The notes beneath the pieces were generated by a model, which was given only the letters and a program-made list of their open reading frames with translations, did no database searches and was not told the origin of the DNA. A program made the translations under genes and the position numbers. A stretch of DNA of 51,772 nucleotides from assembly GCA_902826835.1 (NCBI GenBank), contig CADEGH010000003.1, forward strand, positions 1 through 51,772, read 5' to 3'. This document shows, in pieces, positions 8,920-17,169 of the stretch (position 1 is the first letter of the stretch; each line of letters starts with the position of its first letter). The stretch is from an uncultured bacterium (GTDB lineage: Bacteria > Planctomycetota > GCA-002687715).

Positions 8920-9225
8920 TCGAGCCCCCGTTGGCGTGAAGGGCGTCGACGGGCGATTACACGCAACGAATCGAACTATGGTCGATGGCGAGTTTGCGGG
9001 CGCCTGCGACTCTCCATCGCCCGAGTTACCGCCGGTTCGGGAGAGTCGAAACTGCGAGGACGCTCTCAGCGCGGCAAGCCGGTGCCAAAGCGAGATGGAG
9101 GGAGGGGCCGGTTGCCGTCCTCCGTCCTGGGCGCCATGATCACGGCTCCGGTGAAGCTGGGTTTCATGCGGGCAGAGCCTACGTGGTGACCTGGCGCGTC
9201 ACCCGGAATCCAAGCGTGGGTGAGT
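8920..9225. other. intergenic, right end of inserted segment
   Basis: A 306-bp gap between the 808-residue protein gene and mutM. It contains repeat copy 2 (9128-9205) and a 20-bp mutM leader. The 208 bp before the repeat hold no gene, terminator or inverted repeat that could be recognised. Confidence 0.5.
9128..9205. repeat. 78-bp direct repeat, copy 2 (dus fragment)
   Basis: This is the second perfect copy of 6086-6163. On the minus strand, 9167-9128 encodes the first 13 residues of dus (MKPSFTGAVIMAP) and then diverges, so it is a dead fragment. It ends 20 bp before the mutM start codon, so it likely retains the original dus/mutM divergent promoter region. Confidence 0.95.
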
Positions 9226-10131
9226 ATGCCTGAACTTCCCGAAGTCGAACGCGGTCGCAGGCTCGCCGAAGCCACGGCCTTGGGTCGGACCATCGTCGGT
9301 GTCGAAGTGGCCGCGGACCGGATCGTGTGCTGCGATCAGGATCCGCGGGAGATCGAGGCGGTGCTTCTCGGGAGCGCGGTGCGGGCCGCCTGCCGGCACG
9401 GGAAACAACTGTGGCTGGAGTTCGATCGGCCCCCCCACCTCTTGATTCACTTCGGCATGACGGGGGCTCTGCAAACCAGGACCAGCACGCACCTCGCCCT
9501 CGAGAGCGGACCCAAGGTCAAAGACCCGAGCTGGCCACCGCGCTTCGCCAAGCTCTCCTTGAAGCTGGACGACGGCGGCGAACTGGTGTTCACGGATCCA
9601 CGCCGCCTCGGGCGAATCCGGTTGCGAACGTCGCCCCGGACGGAGCCCCCCATTTCGGAACTCGGGTTCGATCCCCTGCTTGGCATGCCGGGAAGAGCGG
9701 AGTTCGCGGCCCGCCTCCAGGCGAGGAAAGTTCCCATCAAGAGCCTCCTGCTCGATCAGAGTGTGGCCGCGGGCATCGGGAACTGGCTCGCCGACGAAAT
9801 TCTCTACCAGGCGGGCGTCGACCCGCGGCTGCGCGCCGATCGCCTTTCCGGAGACCAGGTCGAGGCGATTCGCCTTGCCATAGAGCGGATCGTGGCCACC
9901 GCCACCCTGGTCGACGCGGAGAAAGACCGCTTCCCGAAAGACTGGCTCTTTCACGTGCGGTGGGGACGGAACGCGGACGCCCGCACCGAGCGAGGCGAGG
10001 CCGTCCAGCACCTGACCATCGGGGGGCGCACCACCGCTTGGGTGCCCGCGCGCCAAGAATCGCGGTCGAAGCCAATTGGCAGAAGTCGACCGAAGAAGCA
10101 AGATTCCCCCCAGAAGCGACAGACCCGATAG
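9226..10131 (+). CDS. mutM: formamidopyrimidine-DNA glycosylase, zincless type
   Basis: A 301-residue Fpg/Nei DNA glycosylase that removes oxidised purines (and cuts the strand) in base-excision repair. After removal of Met the protein begins PELPEVE, placing the catalytic Pro1 and Glu2; this fixes the start at ATG 9226 rather than GTG 9220. K60 in RHGKQLWLE matches the conserved lysine, LLLDQ and AGIGNWLADEILYQAG give the helix-two-turn-helix. The C-terminal finger is odd: the usual four cysteines are absent (WGRNADAR where PCxxCG is expected, and AWVPARQ where CPxCQ is expected), while the GGRTT loop remains. The basic tail (about 282-301) is lysine/arginine-rich. It lies upstream of rimP with a 51-bp gap. 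Confidence 0.92.
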   Translation: MPELPEVERGRRLAEATALGRTIVGVEVAADRIVCCDQDPREIEAVLLGSAVRAACRHGKQLWLEFDRPPHLLIHFGMTGALQTRTSTHLALESGPKVKDPSWPPRFAKLSLKLDDGGELVFTDPRRLGRIRLRTSPRTEPPISELGFDPLLGMPGRAEFAARLQARKVPIKSLLLDQSVAAGIGNWLADEILYQAGVDPRLRADRLSGDQVEAIRLAIERIVATATLVDAEKDRFPKDWLFHVRWGRNADARTERGEAVQHLTIGGRTTAWVPARQESRSKPIGRSRPKKQDSPQKRQTR

Positions 10132-10182
10132 CAGCCGGAGACGGGCTCTGCGGGTGTGCGCTTGACCCGGGAGAGTCGTGGC

Positions 10183-10635
10183 ATGCGTCGCGAAGAGCGC
10201 GAGGACGTGGAAGACGCGATCAGGACCGCTGCCAAACACGCTGGCTACGAGGTCCTCTCGCTGCGGTGCAGCAACGATCGCCGGGTGATCGCGACCATCG
10301 ACCGGGACGGGCCCCCGATCACCATCAGCGACGCCACCGCCGTGAACTACCGATTCCGCGACGCCATCACGGCCGCGGGCTTCTCCAGCGACGACTTCGC
10401 GGTCGAAGTGGAGTCGCCCGGGCCGAACCGGCCGCTCTTGAACTCTCGCCACTTCATCCGGATGGAGGGTGAGCGGGCTCGGATCAAAGCCAAAGCTCCC
10501 CTCCCTGACGGCCAGGTCGTCGTGGTCGGCCTCCTCGCCGGCGTTGACGGCGACGCGGTCTTGGTGAAGACCGGCAAAGGGGCTCCCCTTCGCATTCCCT
10601 TCGACTGCATCGCGGATGCCCGGCTACACCCATGA
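10183..10635 (+). CDS. rimP: ribosome maturation factor RimP
   Basis: A 150-residue protein required for maturation of the 30S subunit. The N-terminal alpha/beta domain has the IDRDGPPITISDATAVN stretch, where family members carry a conserved I-D-x-x-G-I-x-x-x-D-C pattern. The hallmark VEVESPGPNRPLLNSRHF (about 87-104) is followed by an SH3-like beta barrel (VVVVGLLAGVDGDAVLVKT). ATG 10183 was chosen because GGGAGAG lies 7 nt upstream; GTG 10156 is an in-frame alternative. In most bacteria rimP leads the nusA-infB operon; here it is instead followed by an M50 protease gene overlapping it by 4 nt (ATGA), implying translational coupling. Confidence 0.92.
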   Translation: MRREEREDVEDAIRTAAKHAGYEVLSLRCSNDRRVIATIDRDGPPITISDATAVNYRFRDAITAAGFSSDDFAVEVESPGPNRPLLNSRHFIRMEGERARIKAKAPLPDGQVVVVGLLAGVDGDAVLVKTGKGAPLRIPFDCIADARLHP

Positions 10636-11300
10636 TGACGATCTTCCTGAGTCTGATGATCTTGTGGGTAGTCTCGCTGTGCTGCCACGAGTACGCCCAT
10701 GCCCGCGTGGCCTACGCGGGGGGCGACATCACCGTTGCGGCCAAGGGCTACCTGACGATGAACCCGCTGCGCTACATGCACCCGGTGCTGAGCGTGGTGA
10801 TTCCGCTCGCGGTCTTGGCACTGGGAGGAGTTCCCCTGCCCGGAGGCGCGGTGTACATCGACCGCACCCGCCTGCGGAGCCGCGCTTGGGAGTCGGCCGT
10901 GTCGGCGGCGGGCCCTGCGGCCAATGCCGCGCTTTTCCTGTTGGCGACACTTCCGTTCCTCCTCGGCTTGCGCGCGGATCATTCCGAGGGAGGCGGCAGC
11001 CTTTGGATGGTGCTCGCGGCCTTCGCCTTCCTCCAGGCCTTCTCGGTGATCATCAACCTCTTGCCGGTGCCGGGGCTGGATGGATTCGGGATCATTGCGC
11101 CGTACCTGCCCTACGACATTCGAAGGGCGGTCTACGCGAACTCCAACACGATCATGCTCGTGTGCCTGGTGCTGCTCATTGCCCCGACCGGAATCGCGGA
11201 CTGGATTTCCCGTACGGCGGTGACGGCGACCTTGGCCTTGGGAGTTCCCAGGCGCGACCTTGCCGACGGTGTCGACGCCCTGTTCTTTCTCAGACAATGA
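10632..11300 (+). CDS. M50 family site-2 protease-like membrane protein
   Basis: A 222-residue intramembrane zinc protease of the M50 (site-2 protease) superfamily, in the short form without PDZ or CBS domains. HEYAH (residues 19-23) lies inside the first hydrophobic segment and supplies two zinc ligands plus the catalytic Glu. The second metal motif NLLPVPGLDG (142-151) supplies D150. The AAGPAANAALFLL helix (about 92-104) is also characteristic. About four to five membrane spans are visible. It would cut a membrane-embedded substrate, which is unknown. The start overlaps the rimP stop by 4 nt; ATG 10635 is a possible alternative. A GT-C glycosyltransferase gene follows after 51 bp. Confidence 0.88.
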   Translation: MMTIFLSLMILWVVSLCCHEYAHARVAYAGGDITVAAKGYLTMNPLRYMHPVLSVVIPLAVLALGGVPLPGGAVYIDRTRLRSRAWESAVSAAGPAANAALFLLATLPFLLGLRADHSEGGGSLWMVLAAFAFLQAFSVIINLLPVPGLDGFGIIAPYLPYDIRRAVYANSNTIMLVCLVLLIAPTGIADWISRTAVTATLALGVPRRDLADGVDALFFLRQ

Positions 11301-11351
11301 CCCTACACCTCGTTCCGATTTTCGGCCGATCCCTTTCCCTATAGGACCCCT

Positions 11352-13646
11352 ATGCCCGATGCGGCGGTTCTCCCCACTCGACGGCGCACTCGCTATGTGG
11401 TCCTGCTTGTACTGCTTGCCGCCCTCATATCGAACTACTGGGTATTGGGTCTCCCGTTCCAACTGGACGACTACACTCAAATACCTCGCGCAGTGAATAT
11501 GTTTGGAGGGAGCCCGGCGCCCGAGAGCAGCCCGGGATCCAGCGCTCAGGTGCCCGCCCCCGCCGGGAGTCCGAGTGCGCCGGACTATCTTTTTCGCCCG
11601 GTCCTTTGGTTGTGGCTCGCGAGCGTCGCTCGACTCTCACCGCGGCCACTCGATCCTTGGGTTTTCCACGCAGCCGCCTGGGCTCTGCATGCCCTCGTAG
11701 CGGCGCTCCTCGCCTGGCTCCTGGCCCGCCGCCTCGGCCGCACCGCAGCCCTGTTTGGCGGACTTCTCTTCGCGGTTCATCCGGCCGGCTGCGAGGCGAC
11801 CAGTTGGATCGCGGCGGGTGGCGACCTGTTGATGACGCTGTTCTTGGTCCTCGCGACGATGGCCGCGACCGGACCGCCTCCGACACTACTTCGGGCCGGC
11901 CTAGCGGGCATCGCGTTCGGCCTGGCGCTGCTGTCCAAGGAGCACACGATCGCCGCCCTGCCTCCCCTGGCTCTCCTTCTGACGTTTCGACGGCCATTTT
12001 CGGTGGCTGCGGCCGTCGGCCGCTTGGCGACTGCAATTGTCCCCATCGCCCTCGCTTACCTTCTCCGCGTGCACGCGCTCAACACCTGGTCGTTGAGTTA
12101 CGCCGGTGGCCGCAGTGCATCGCTCGAACTGCTGCCAACGCTCCTGAACAAGGTCCCGGATCTCCTACGGACCTTGGCCGCACCCTGGATGGCGACGGAA
12201 ATCGGATCCCACCCGCCGGTCTTCCTCCAGACGATGACCGCAAGAGGTGCCGAGGCGGTCCGCGACGCGTGGACCCTCTCGGCCGCGGTCGTCGCCGGAG
12301 CGGTTGGAGTGGTCGGAGTGTTCGGACTCTTCTCGCACCGCTTGGGTGCGGTATTCGTGTGCCTCGTCGGCCTCGTGTGCTTGGCGGTACCCGCGCTGTT
12401 TGCGGCGCCGAGCGTCGAACTGTTCGTATTCAGTCGCACGCTCTACGTCCTCATGGTCCCAGTCGCGTGTGTGTTCGGGGCGGGAGCCCAAAACCTTCAC
12501 AATCTGCGATTCCTTCGTTTCATCGCGTACGCAGTGTGGTTCGCGGCGGCCGTCGCGATCATTCCGATTTCGATCGACTCGCTCGTACACTGCGCACGCT
12601 CGTGGAGCGACCGCGGGGATGCGACGCGGCGAGTTGCGGCGTTCCTGGGTGACCACGCCGATCGGCTACCTGCAGGCACGGTCATCCTGTTCGTGAAGGA
12701 AGACGCCGAGCTCAGCGCCGTACCGGGAATTGGGCCCATGGCGCCCGCCATTCTGGCGCCTCCCTTTGCGCGGCGATCGACCGCGGTTCTTGCCGCCCAG
12801 AATCGGCGCATGGCGCTCGATTCGGAGCCGTTTTGGGACGCACCTTACCCGATTTCGATCGTGGAATGGCGCGGAGACCAACTCGAGAGCCTGGGCAACC
12901 CCTTGCCGCCCCGAAGCGTCATCCCACCGGACTTCGAGTCGACCGACGCTCCGGCCGAACATCTCTCGGCGTTTCGCCCCAAGGCGCCTCTCCCGACTCG
13001 CGCGGTGCGGGCTCTGCGCCAGGTCGTTCCCGCCGGCCCGGCCATCTCGATCAGTTGGAACTTGCTGGCCGGGGAACAGTCCCTCGAACGGCGGTTGGTC
13101 CTTGCCGAATCGGCTTCGACCCGCGTCGTGACGTTCTGCCTGGATGCTCCCCTAGAGTGGGTGGCCCAAGGCACCCTCGATCGCATCACGATCGCCGCCA
13201 GCGGCGAGCGCCTGCTAGTGCCCCCGACCGCTCTTGACGCCGAGGTCGGATTCGCCATGGAATTGGGCGATCCGGCCAAGTCCCTTCGACTATCCGACAA
13301 GCCCCGCCTGGTTCTCGAACTCCCCGCCTCCACCGAGGTCGTTCGATTCACCTTCGAAGTCGCGATGAGCGGAGTGTGGGCTCCGGCCATGACCTACCAC
13401 GTTCCCCGGACTCGCCTCGCACCCGCGGGAGCCTCCCATCACTTCGACCCCGCCGCCGAGGACGAAGTCCAAGGCCACCTCTCCGAACTTCTCCGCTTCG
13501 AAACCGTCCCCGAACTCCACCGGATCCATTTGGCGCCCCAAGGCATTTCCCGCCTCGACTGGCGCGTCCGCGCCTCCGCCCTCTCCTCCGACCGCACCCT
13601 CACCTTCGCCCGCTCGCGCTGGTGCTCCTTTTCGATGGTGCCCTGA
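11352..13646 (+). CDS. GT-C fold membrane glycosyltransferase-like protein
   Basis: A 764-residue multi-pass protein with the features of GT-C glycosyltransferases (PMT/ArnT/TMTC type), which use polyprenyl-phosphate sugars outside the cytoplasmic membrane. After the first span, FQLDDYTQ places an acidic pair (D39/D40) in the first external loop, where GT-C enzymes carry catalytic acids. FAVHPAGCEATSWIAAGGDLL and LALLSKEHT are typical of TMTC-like proteins. About ten membrane helices fill residues 15-420. The last 330 residues are soluble and probably extracytoplasmic, ending in a beta-rich region without a recognised domain. AGGA 5 nt before ATG 11352 supports the start. The sugar and acceptor are unknown. 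Confidence 0.72.
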   Translation: MPDAAVLPTRRRTRYVVLLVLLAALISNYWVLGLPFQLDDYTQIPRAVNMFGGSPAPESSPGSSAQVPAPAGSPSAPDYLFRPVLWLWLASVARLSPRPLDPWVFHAAAWALHALVAALLAWLLARRLGRTAALFGGLLFAVHPAGCEATSWIAAGGDLLMTLFLVLATMAATGPPPTLLRAGLAGIAFGLALLSKEHTIAALPPLALLLTFRRPFSVAAAVGRLATAIVPIALAYLLRVHALNTWSLSYAGGRSASLELLPTLLNKVPDLLRTLAAPWMATEIGSHPPVFLQTMTARGAEAVRDAWTLSAAVVAGAVGVVGVFGLFSHRLGAVFVCLVGLVCLAVPALFAAPSVELFVFSRTLYVLMVPVACVFGAGAQNLHNLRFLRFIAYAVWFAAAVAIIPISIDSLVHCARSWSDRGDATRRVAAFLGDHADRLPAGTVILFVKEDAELSAVPGIGPMAPAILAPPFARRSTAVLAAQNRRMALDSEPFWDAPYPISIVEWRGDQLESLGNPLPPRSVIPPDFESTDAPAEHLSAFRPKAPLPTRAVRALRQVVPAGPAISISWNLLAGEQSLERRLVLAESASTRVVTFCLDAPLEWVAQGTLDRITIAASGERLLVPPTALDAEVGFAMELGDPAKSLRLSDKPRLVLELPASTEVVRFTFEVAMSGVWAPAMTYHVPRTRLAPAGASHHFDPAAEDEVQGHLSELLRFETVPELHRIHLAPQGISRLDWRVRASALSSDRTLTFARSRWCSFSMVP

Positions 13647-13762
13647 AAAAAGTCGACATTTTGTGCGTGAGATATCGCGACGACCCGCACTGCTCCGGGT
13701 GTATTCCGCTTGCGCGGGCCTGAATCCGCAGGCTCGGGTCGGAAGCGGAGAGGAATAGAACC

Positions 13763-14071
13763 ATGAGAACAGTCTTCGCAACGCTCGTTTGTTCCCTGCT
13801 CATCTCGCTGGCTCCCTCGTCAGTGAAGGCGCAGGCGCCGCTACATGAATCCGGCACGGTCACCATGAGCAACTCCAACATCCCCGAGTTGAACGGGGCG
13901 ACCTTCAGCGCCGATGTCATCACGATCGGATCCGACAAGTACTTCTACATCAGCGGAGTGCTGTTTCACTCCTCCACGGGGTGCAGCCCGTGGGTCATCC
14001 CGTTCACTCATTACTATGTTGAAATGGTCTGTCCACCGTACTACGCCTTCATGTGTTTCGACGTCAGTTGA
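13763..14071 (+). CDS. small secreted protein, Cys/aromatic-rich end
   Basis: A 102-residue protein with a clear signal peptide (about 1-24, cut after VKAQA). The mature part is about 78 residues: a polar beta-like N-half (SGTVTMSN) and a C-terminal 35-residue segment rich in Tyr, Phe, Pro and Cys (CSPWVIPF, HYYVEMVCPPYY, MCFDVS) with three cysteines. A GGAGAGG site 8 nt upstream of the ATG supports translation. No family was recognised. It stands alone, 116 bp after the GT-C gene and convergent with the secreted protein at 14123. Confidence 0.7.
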   Translation: MRTVFATLVCSLLISLAPSSVKAQAPLHESGTVTMSNSNIPELNGATFSADVITIGSDKYFYISGVLFHSSTGCSPWVIPFTHYYVEMVCPPYYAFMCFDVS

Positions 14072-14122
14072 TCCGGTTGTGGGCCCTCGTCGTCCTTCGG
14101 CAGCCCCTCCTCACCGATCTGC

Positions 14123-15739
14123 TCAGAGGATCGTGAGGGGGTAGCGGTCGGAGATGGTGTTGAGGTTGGAGGCGACGGTGCCGGGGGCGGCGAGGGTGAC
14201 GAAGGCGGCGAAGAAGGATTGGCCGGTCAAGGAAGGGAGGGGCGGCAGGGTGAGGATGGCGGTGGCGCGGCCGCTGACATCGAGGGGGCCCGCGAAGTTG
14301 TCGAACAGGCCGGGGGCCGGGGTGATGGAGAAGAAGAAGAGGAAGTCCGGGGAGAGTGCGAGGACGCGGGTGTCGACCTGAATTGGGCCCTGGCCGAGGG
14401 AGAGAGCGAGGAAGTAGGCGGCGCCCGGGTCGTTGGGGCTATCGAGGAGGAGCGCCGTCGCCGTGCCGGGCAGGAGACTGCCGGCGGGGAGGATCATCGC
14501 GCGCCGGAAATCGCGCCGGCTCAGCCAGGCGCTGCCGAGGGCACTCGCGGTGTAGAGCACGCGGAAGTTGCCGTACTGGTCGACCGCGACCGCTCCTCCG
14601 TCCTGGTTTTGGGTCACGATGGGTGAGGGATCGATGAGACCCGAGTCGAAGACGCCGAGTGGAAGCGTTGACCGAGCATACCCGAGGCGCCCCGAACCGG
14701 GTCCGGCCGCCTCATCGTAGAGCGAGACCATTTCCTCGCTCGAAGTCATCGCGACGGACCGCAGCGTCTGGCTGCCCGGGATTGTGGCCGTCAACACTCC
14801 CGGGATCGGCCAGTACTGCCCGGTCATCGTGAGCTGGATCGACGCCGCCTCGAATTCGGTGTCCGAAACATCGGTCGTGAATCCGAGCGCGCAGGACTGG
14901 CGATCGGAGGCCGAGAGTCGAGGCCCCCATTGATCGCGTGCCTGAATGACGCCAGTCGCAATGAAGGGGGTCGAGAAGGCGAGCCCGGAGTTCCAGTAGA
15001 CGCCGAGAATCGCAGTGCCATGGCCATCCGGCGACGAGGCCGTGCTGGGTGTATCGACTTGGCCGTCGGTCCAAACCACCACTCCGCCGCCCCCCACCGC
15101 GACCACAACGGCCGGCTCACGTTCGTTGGTGAATCCCGTGATGGCGGTCCTCACCTCCGCGGAATCGGCGGGAAGCCCCAAAGCATCGTAGCGACGGATC
15201 CACACTCCCTCGGTTTGACCGCTGCTGATGGGGCTGGTTCGTACCCATACGATGGCGAAGCTGCCATCGAACCCGATCGCTACATTGGGGTGGAACTCAT
15301 CCAGCGGGTTACCGAACACCGCTGGATTGCCACTGCCGATCAGGTTTCCCGCCGGCCCGAAGCGGAGAAAAAACACGTCTCGCTCGAAGGTGGCACCGTT
15401 CAGCACCTCGCACACCAAAATCATCGTGGCGAAGCCCGCGGCCACCCTCGGCCGCGTGGCCACATCGCCAGGCAGCACCATGAAGGTGAGGGGCGCGCCC
15501 GCAAGTTGTCCCTGCGCATCGAGGAAGGCATAGCGAACCACCGATTGTGCTCCGCTGCCTTCCTGCCACGCAACGATTCCCGGGCCGACCCTCGTCATCG
15601 CGAACTCCGGGGCCACCGCCGGCGTGACCCCGAGGCCGGTGAGCAGTTGCGCAATGGCGCCCGGAGTGACCGGATCTGCCCGCAGTGTCCAGGGAGCGAG
15701 AAAGAGGAACAACCCGGCCCAAATCGATCGACATCGCAT
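14123..15739 (-). CDS. secreted propeller-like protein, putative BlaI target
   Basis: A 538-residue secreted protein: signal peptide at 1-21 (ending LRADP), then five or six loosely repeated units of the form 'hydrophobic strand, Val-Trp, Arg, aspartate-Ala-x-Gly' (GIVAWQEGSG, FAIVWVRTSP, VVVWTDGQVD), suggesting a beta-propeller-like fold. The C-terminal 70 residues (FFSITPAPGLFDNFAG to the end) resemble a beta module common at the ends of planctomycete secreted proteins. No enzyme motif was seen. ATG 15739 is preferred over an upstream ATG at 15769 because AAGGAG lies 6 nt before it and it starts the signal peptide. A perfect palindrome (15779-15796) lies 40 bp upstream and matches one before the blaI-like gene, so it may be controlled by that repressor. 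Confidence 0.75.
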   Translation of the reverse strand: MRCRSIWAGLFLFLAPWTLRADPVTPGAIAQLLTGLGVTPAVAPEFAMTRVGPGIVAWQEGSGAQSVVRYAFLDAQGQLAGAPLTFMVLPGDVATRPRVAAGFATMILVCEVLNGATFERDVFFLRFGPAGNLIGSGNPAVFGNPLDEFHPNVAIGFDGSFAIVWVRTSPISSGQTEGVWIRRYDALGLPADSAEVRTAITGFTNEREPAVVVAVGGGGVVVWTDGQVDTPSTASSPDGHGTAILGVYWNSGLAFSTPFIATGVIQARDQWGPRLSASDRQSCALGFTTDVSDTEFEAASIQLTMTGQYWPIPGVLTATIPGSQTLRSVAMTSSEEMVSLYDEAAGPGSGRLGYARSTLPLGVFDSGLIDPSPIVTQNQDGGAVAVDQYGNFRVLYTASALGSAWLSRRDFRRAMILPAGSLLPGTATALLLDSPNDPGAAYFLALSLGQGPIQVDTRVLALSPDFLFFFSITPAPGLFDNFAGPLDVSGRATAILTLPPLPSLTGQSFFAAFVTLAAPGTVASNLNTISDRYPLTIL

Positions 15740-15778
15740 CGCAGGCTCCTTCACACTTCGGAGCTCCATCCGCTCGAA

Positions 15779-15796
15779 GTGCTAAAGTTTTAGCAC
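15779..15796. promoter_or_regulatory. putative BlaI-family operator
   Basis: A perfect 8+8 palindrome with a 2-bp centre (GTGCTAAA-GT-TTTAGCAC). Its core GCTA-N6-TAGC (15781-15794) has the same half-sites and spacing as 17614-17627 before the BlaI-like gene. It lies 40 bp upstream of the minus-strand secreted-protein gene. The 2-bp centre and lack of a following T-run argue against a terminator. Confidence 0.6.
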
Positions 15797-15831
15797 AATA
15801 CGGATTGACCGCCCTGGGCGCAGGCCGGGAT

Positions 15832-17169
15832 CTACAAAATTTTTGTCAGTCGCCAGGACTCCCCCGTGAGGGGGAGGGAGACAAACGCCGCCACGAACCG
15901 GAGCTTGAGGCCGGCCTTGGGGCGTAACGGGCGCGACGGCGGCGTCGGATCCGCGGCCACCTCCATCGTAGTGTGGGCCTCCGGCGGACTGGTGGCAGGC
16001 GGGAACGAAACCGGCAGCGAGTCCTCCCCGTCCGGTTCCCGATCTGCGACGGACAGAGCCTCGGTCGGGTCATCGACGGCGACCACCGAAAGCGGCATCG
16101 GTGCGACGACGGACGGTGTCGATCGATCTGCGGGGGTTTCCGAGGTCGGGATCCACTCCGTGGCCAGCACGAACGGCGATGACGGGAGGTTCGAAAATCC
16201 GACCTCAGGGCCGGAACTCCGCGGAACCAATCGCACGCAGAGCACGCACACCAACGAAATTGCGAGAGCCGTTAGTCCGCACCAAGGACGCATGCGTTCC
16301 GCGTGCGCTGGAGCGCCCCAACCAAGCGCCCGCACAATTCGACCCTCGAGTTCCGGCCGCCAAGAGAAACGAGCCCACAGGACCCGCGGAGCGGATTTCC
16401 ATTCGCGCACACACGCCAAGAGCAGTCCGGCGTAGCGACTCGGAGCGATCCCGCCGCGAAGGGCCAGTTCATCGCAAGCCAGCTCCCGCTCGCGCCGAAT
16501 TCTCCGACCGGCCCAATGGAACAGCGGATTCCACCAATTCCAGGCACAGGCGAGTCGCACCCCCAACTGCACCCACAGATCACCCCGCTTCCAGTGTCCG
16601 AGTTCGTGCCGCAAAACGGCCTCACGGTCCACGAAATCCGTGGCGTCGAAACCGTCCGGCAGGACTAGAATCGGCCGCACCAACCCGAGCAGGTAGGGCG
16701 ACCCACTCCCGGACACGCTGCGCAGCGGCGGAGGGGAGCGCAGGCCCAAGTCGCGAGCGATCACTTTGGCGGCCCCGAGCCACTCGGTGCGGAGGCACGC
16801 GCGTGTCCGTCGACGCAAGTGATGGGCGCGCGCCAAGTCCCACGCCAAGATCGAGAGAGCGATGGCTTGGCCAGCGCGGAGCGCCCACTCCCACTGGGAA
16901 TCCTCGCTTGCAATCGGAGGAGCTTCGATCATCACCCCCGGGGACGAGGGCGGTCCGATCGGGGCGAGAATCCGCACGAAGACCGCCGGGAGACCGAGGA
17001 GCAACTGCGGCGTCAGCGCGGCGACCGCCACCGCAAGCACGAGAATTCGGTGGCGGAGCGCGGCGGACCAGCGGCGATTCAGGGCCGCCAGTCCGATCGC
17101 GCAGAGCAGCACCAGGGAGCCCCGGATCGTCGGTTCGAGCGCGAGCTCGCGCGGAAGCCACGTCGTCAT
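15832..17169 (-). CDS. M56 (BlaR1/MecR1-like) membrane metalloprotease
   Basis: A 445-residue M56 family protease, the sensor-transducer half of a BlaI/BlaR-type switch. Three or four membrane helices lie in the first 115 residues. The zinc motif HELGH is at 188-192 and the third ligand region RERELACDELALRGG at 226-240. A further helix lies near 300-325 (LTALAISLVCVLCVRL). Unlike BlaR1/MecR1 it lacks a penicillin-binding sensor domain; instead about 120 Pro/Ala/Ser-rich residues form the extracytoplasmic tail, so it likely senses something other than a beta-lactam. By family analogy it would cleave or inactivate the BlaI-like repressor. Its ATG overlaps the repressor stop by 4 nt (ATGA), giving a two-gene operon. 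Confidence 0.9.
   Translation of the reverse strand: MTTWLPRELALEPTIRGSLVLLCAIGLAALNRRWSAALRHRILVLAVAVAALTPQLLLGLPAVFVRILAPIGPPSSPGVMIEAPPIASEDSQWEWALRAGQAIALSILAWDLARAHHLRRRTRACLRTEWLGAAKVIARDLGLRSPPPLRSVSGSGSPYLLGLVRPILVLPDGFDATDFVDREAVLRHELGHWKRGDLWVQLGVRLACAWNWWNPLFHWAGRRIRRERELACDELALRGGIAPSRYAGLLLACVREWKSAPRVLWARFSWRPELEGRIVRALGWGAPAHAERMRPWCGLTALAISLVCVLCVRLVPRSSGPEVGFSNLPSSPFVLATEWIPTSETPADRSTPSVVAPMPLSVVAVDDPTEALSVADREPDGEDSLPVSFPPATSPPEAHTTMEVAADPTPPSRPLRPKAGLKLRFVAAFVSLPLTGESWRLTKIL

Noticed and set aside
15779..15796. A rho-independent terminator for the M56 gene.
   Set aside because: The palindrome has only a 2-bp centre and no T-run follows on the minus strand; an operator fits better.
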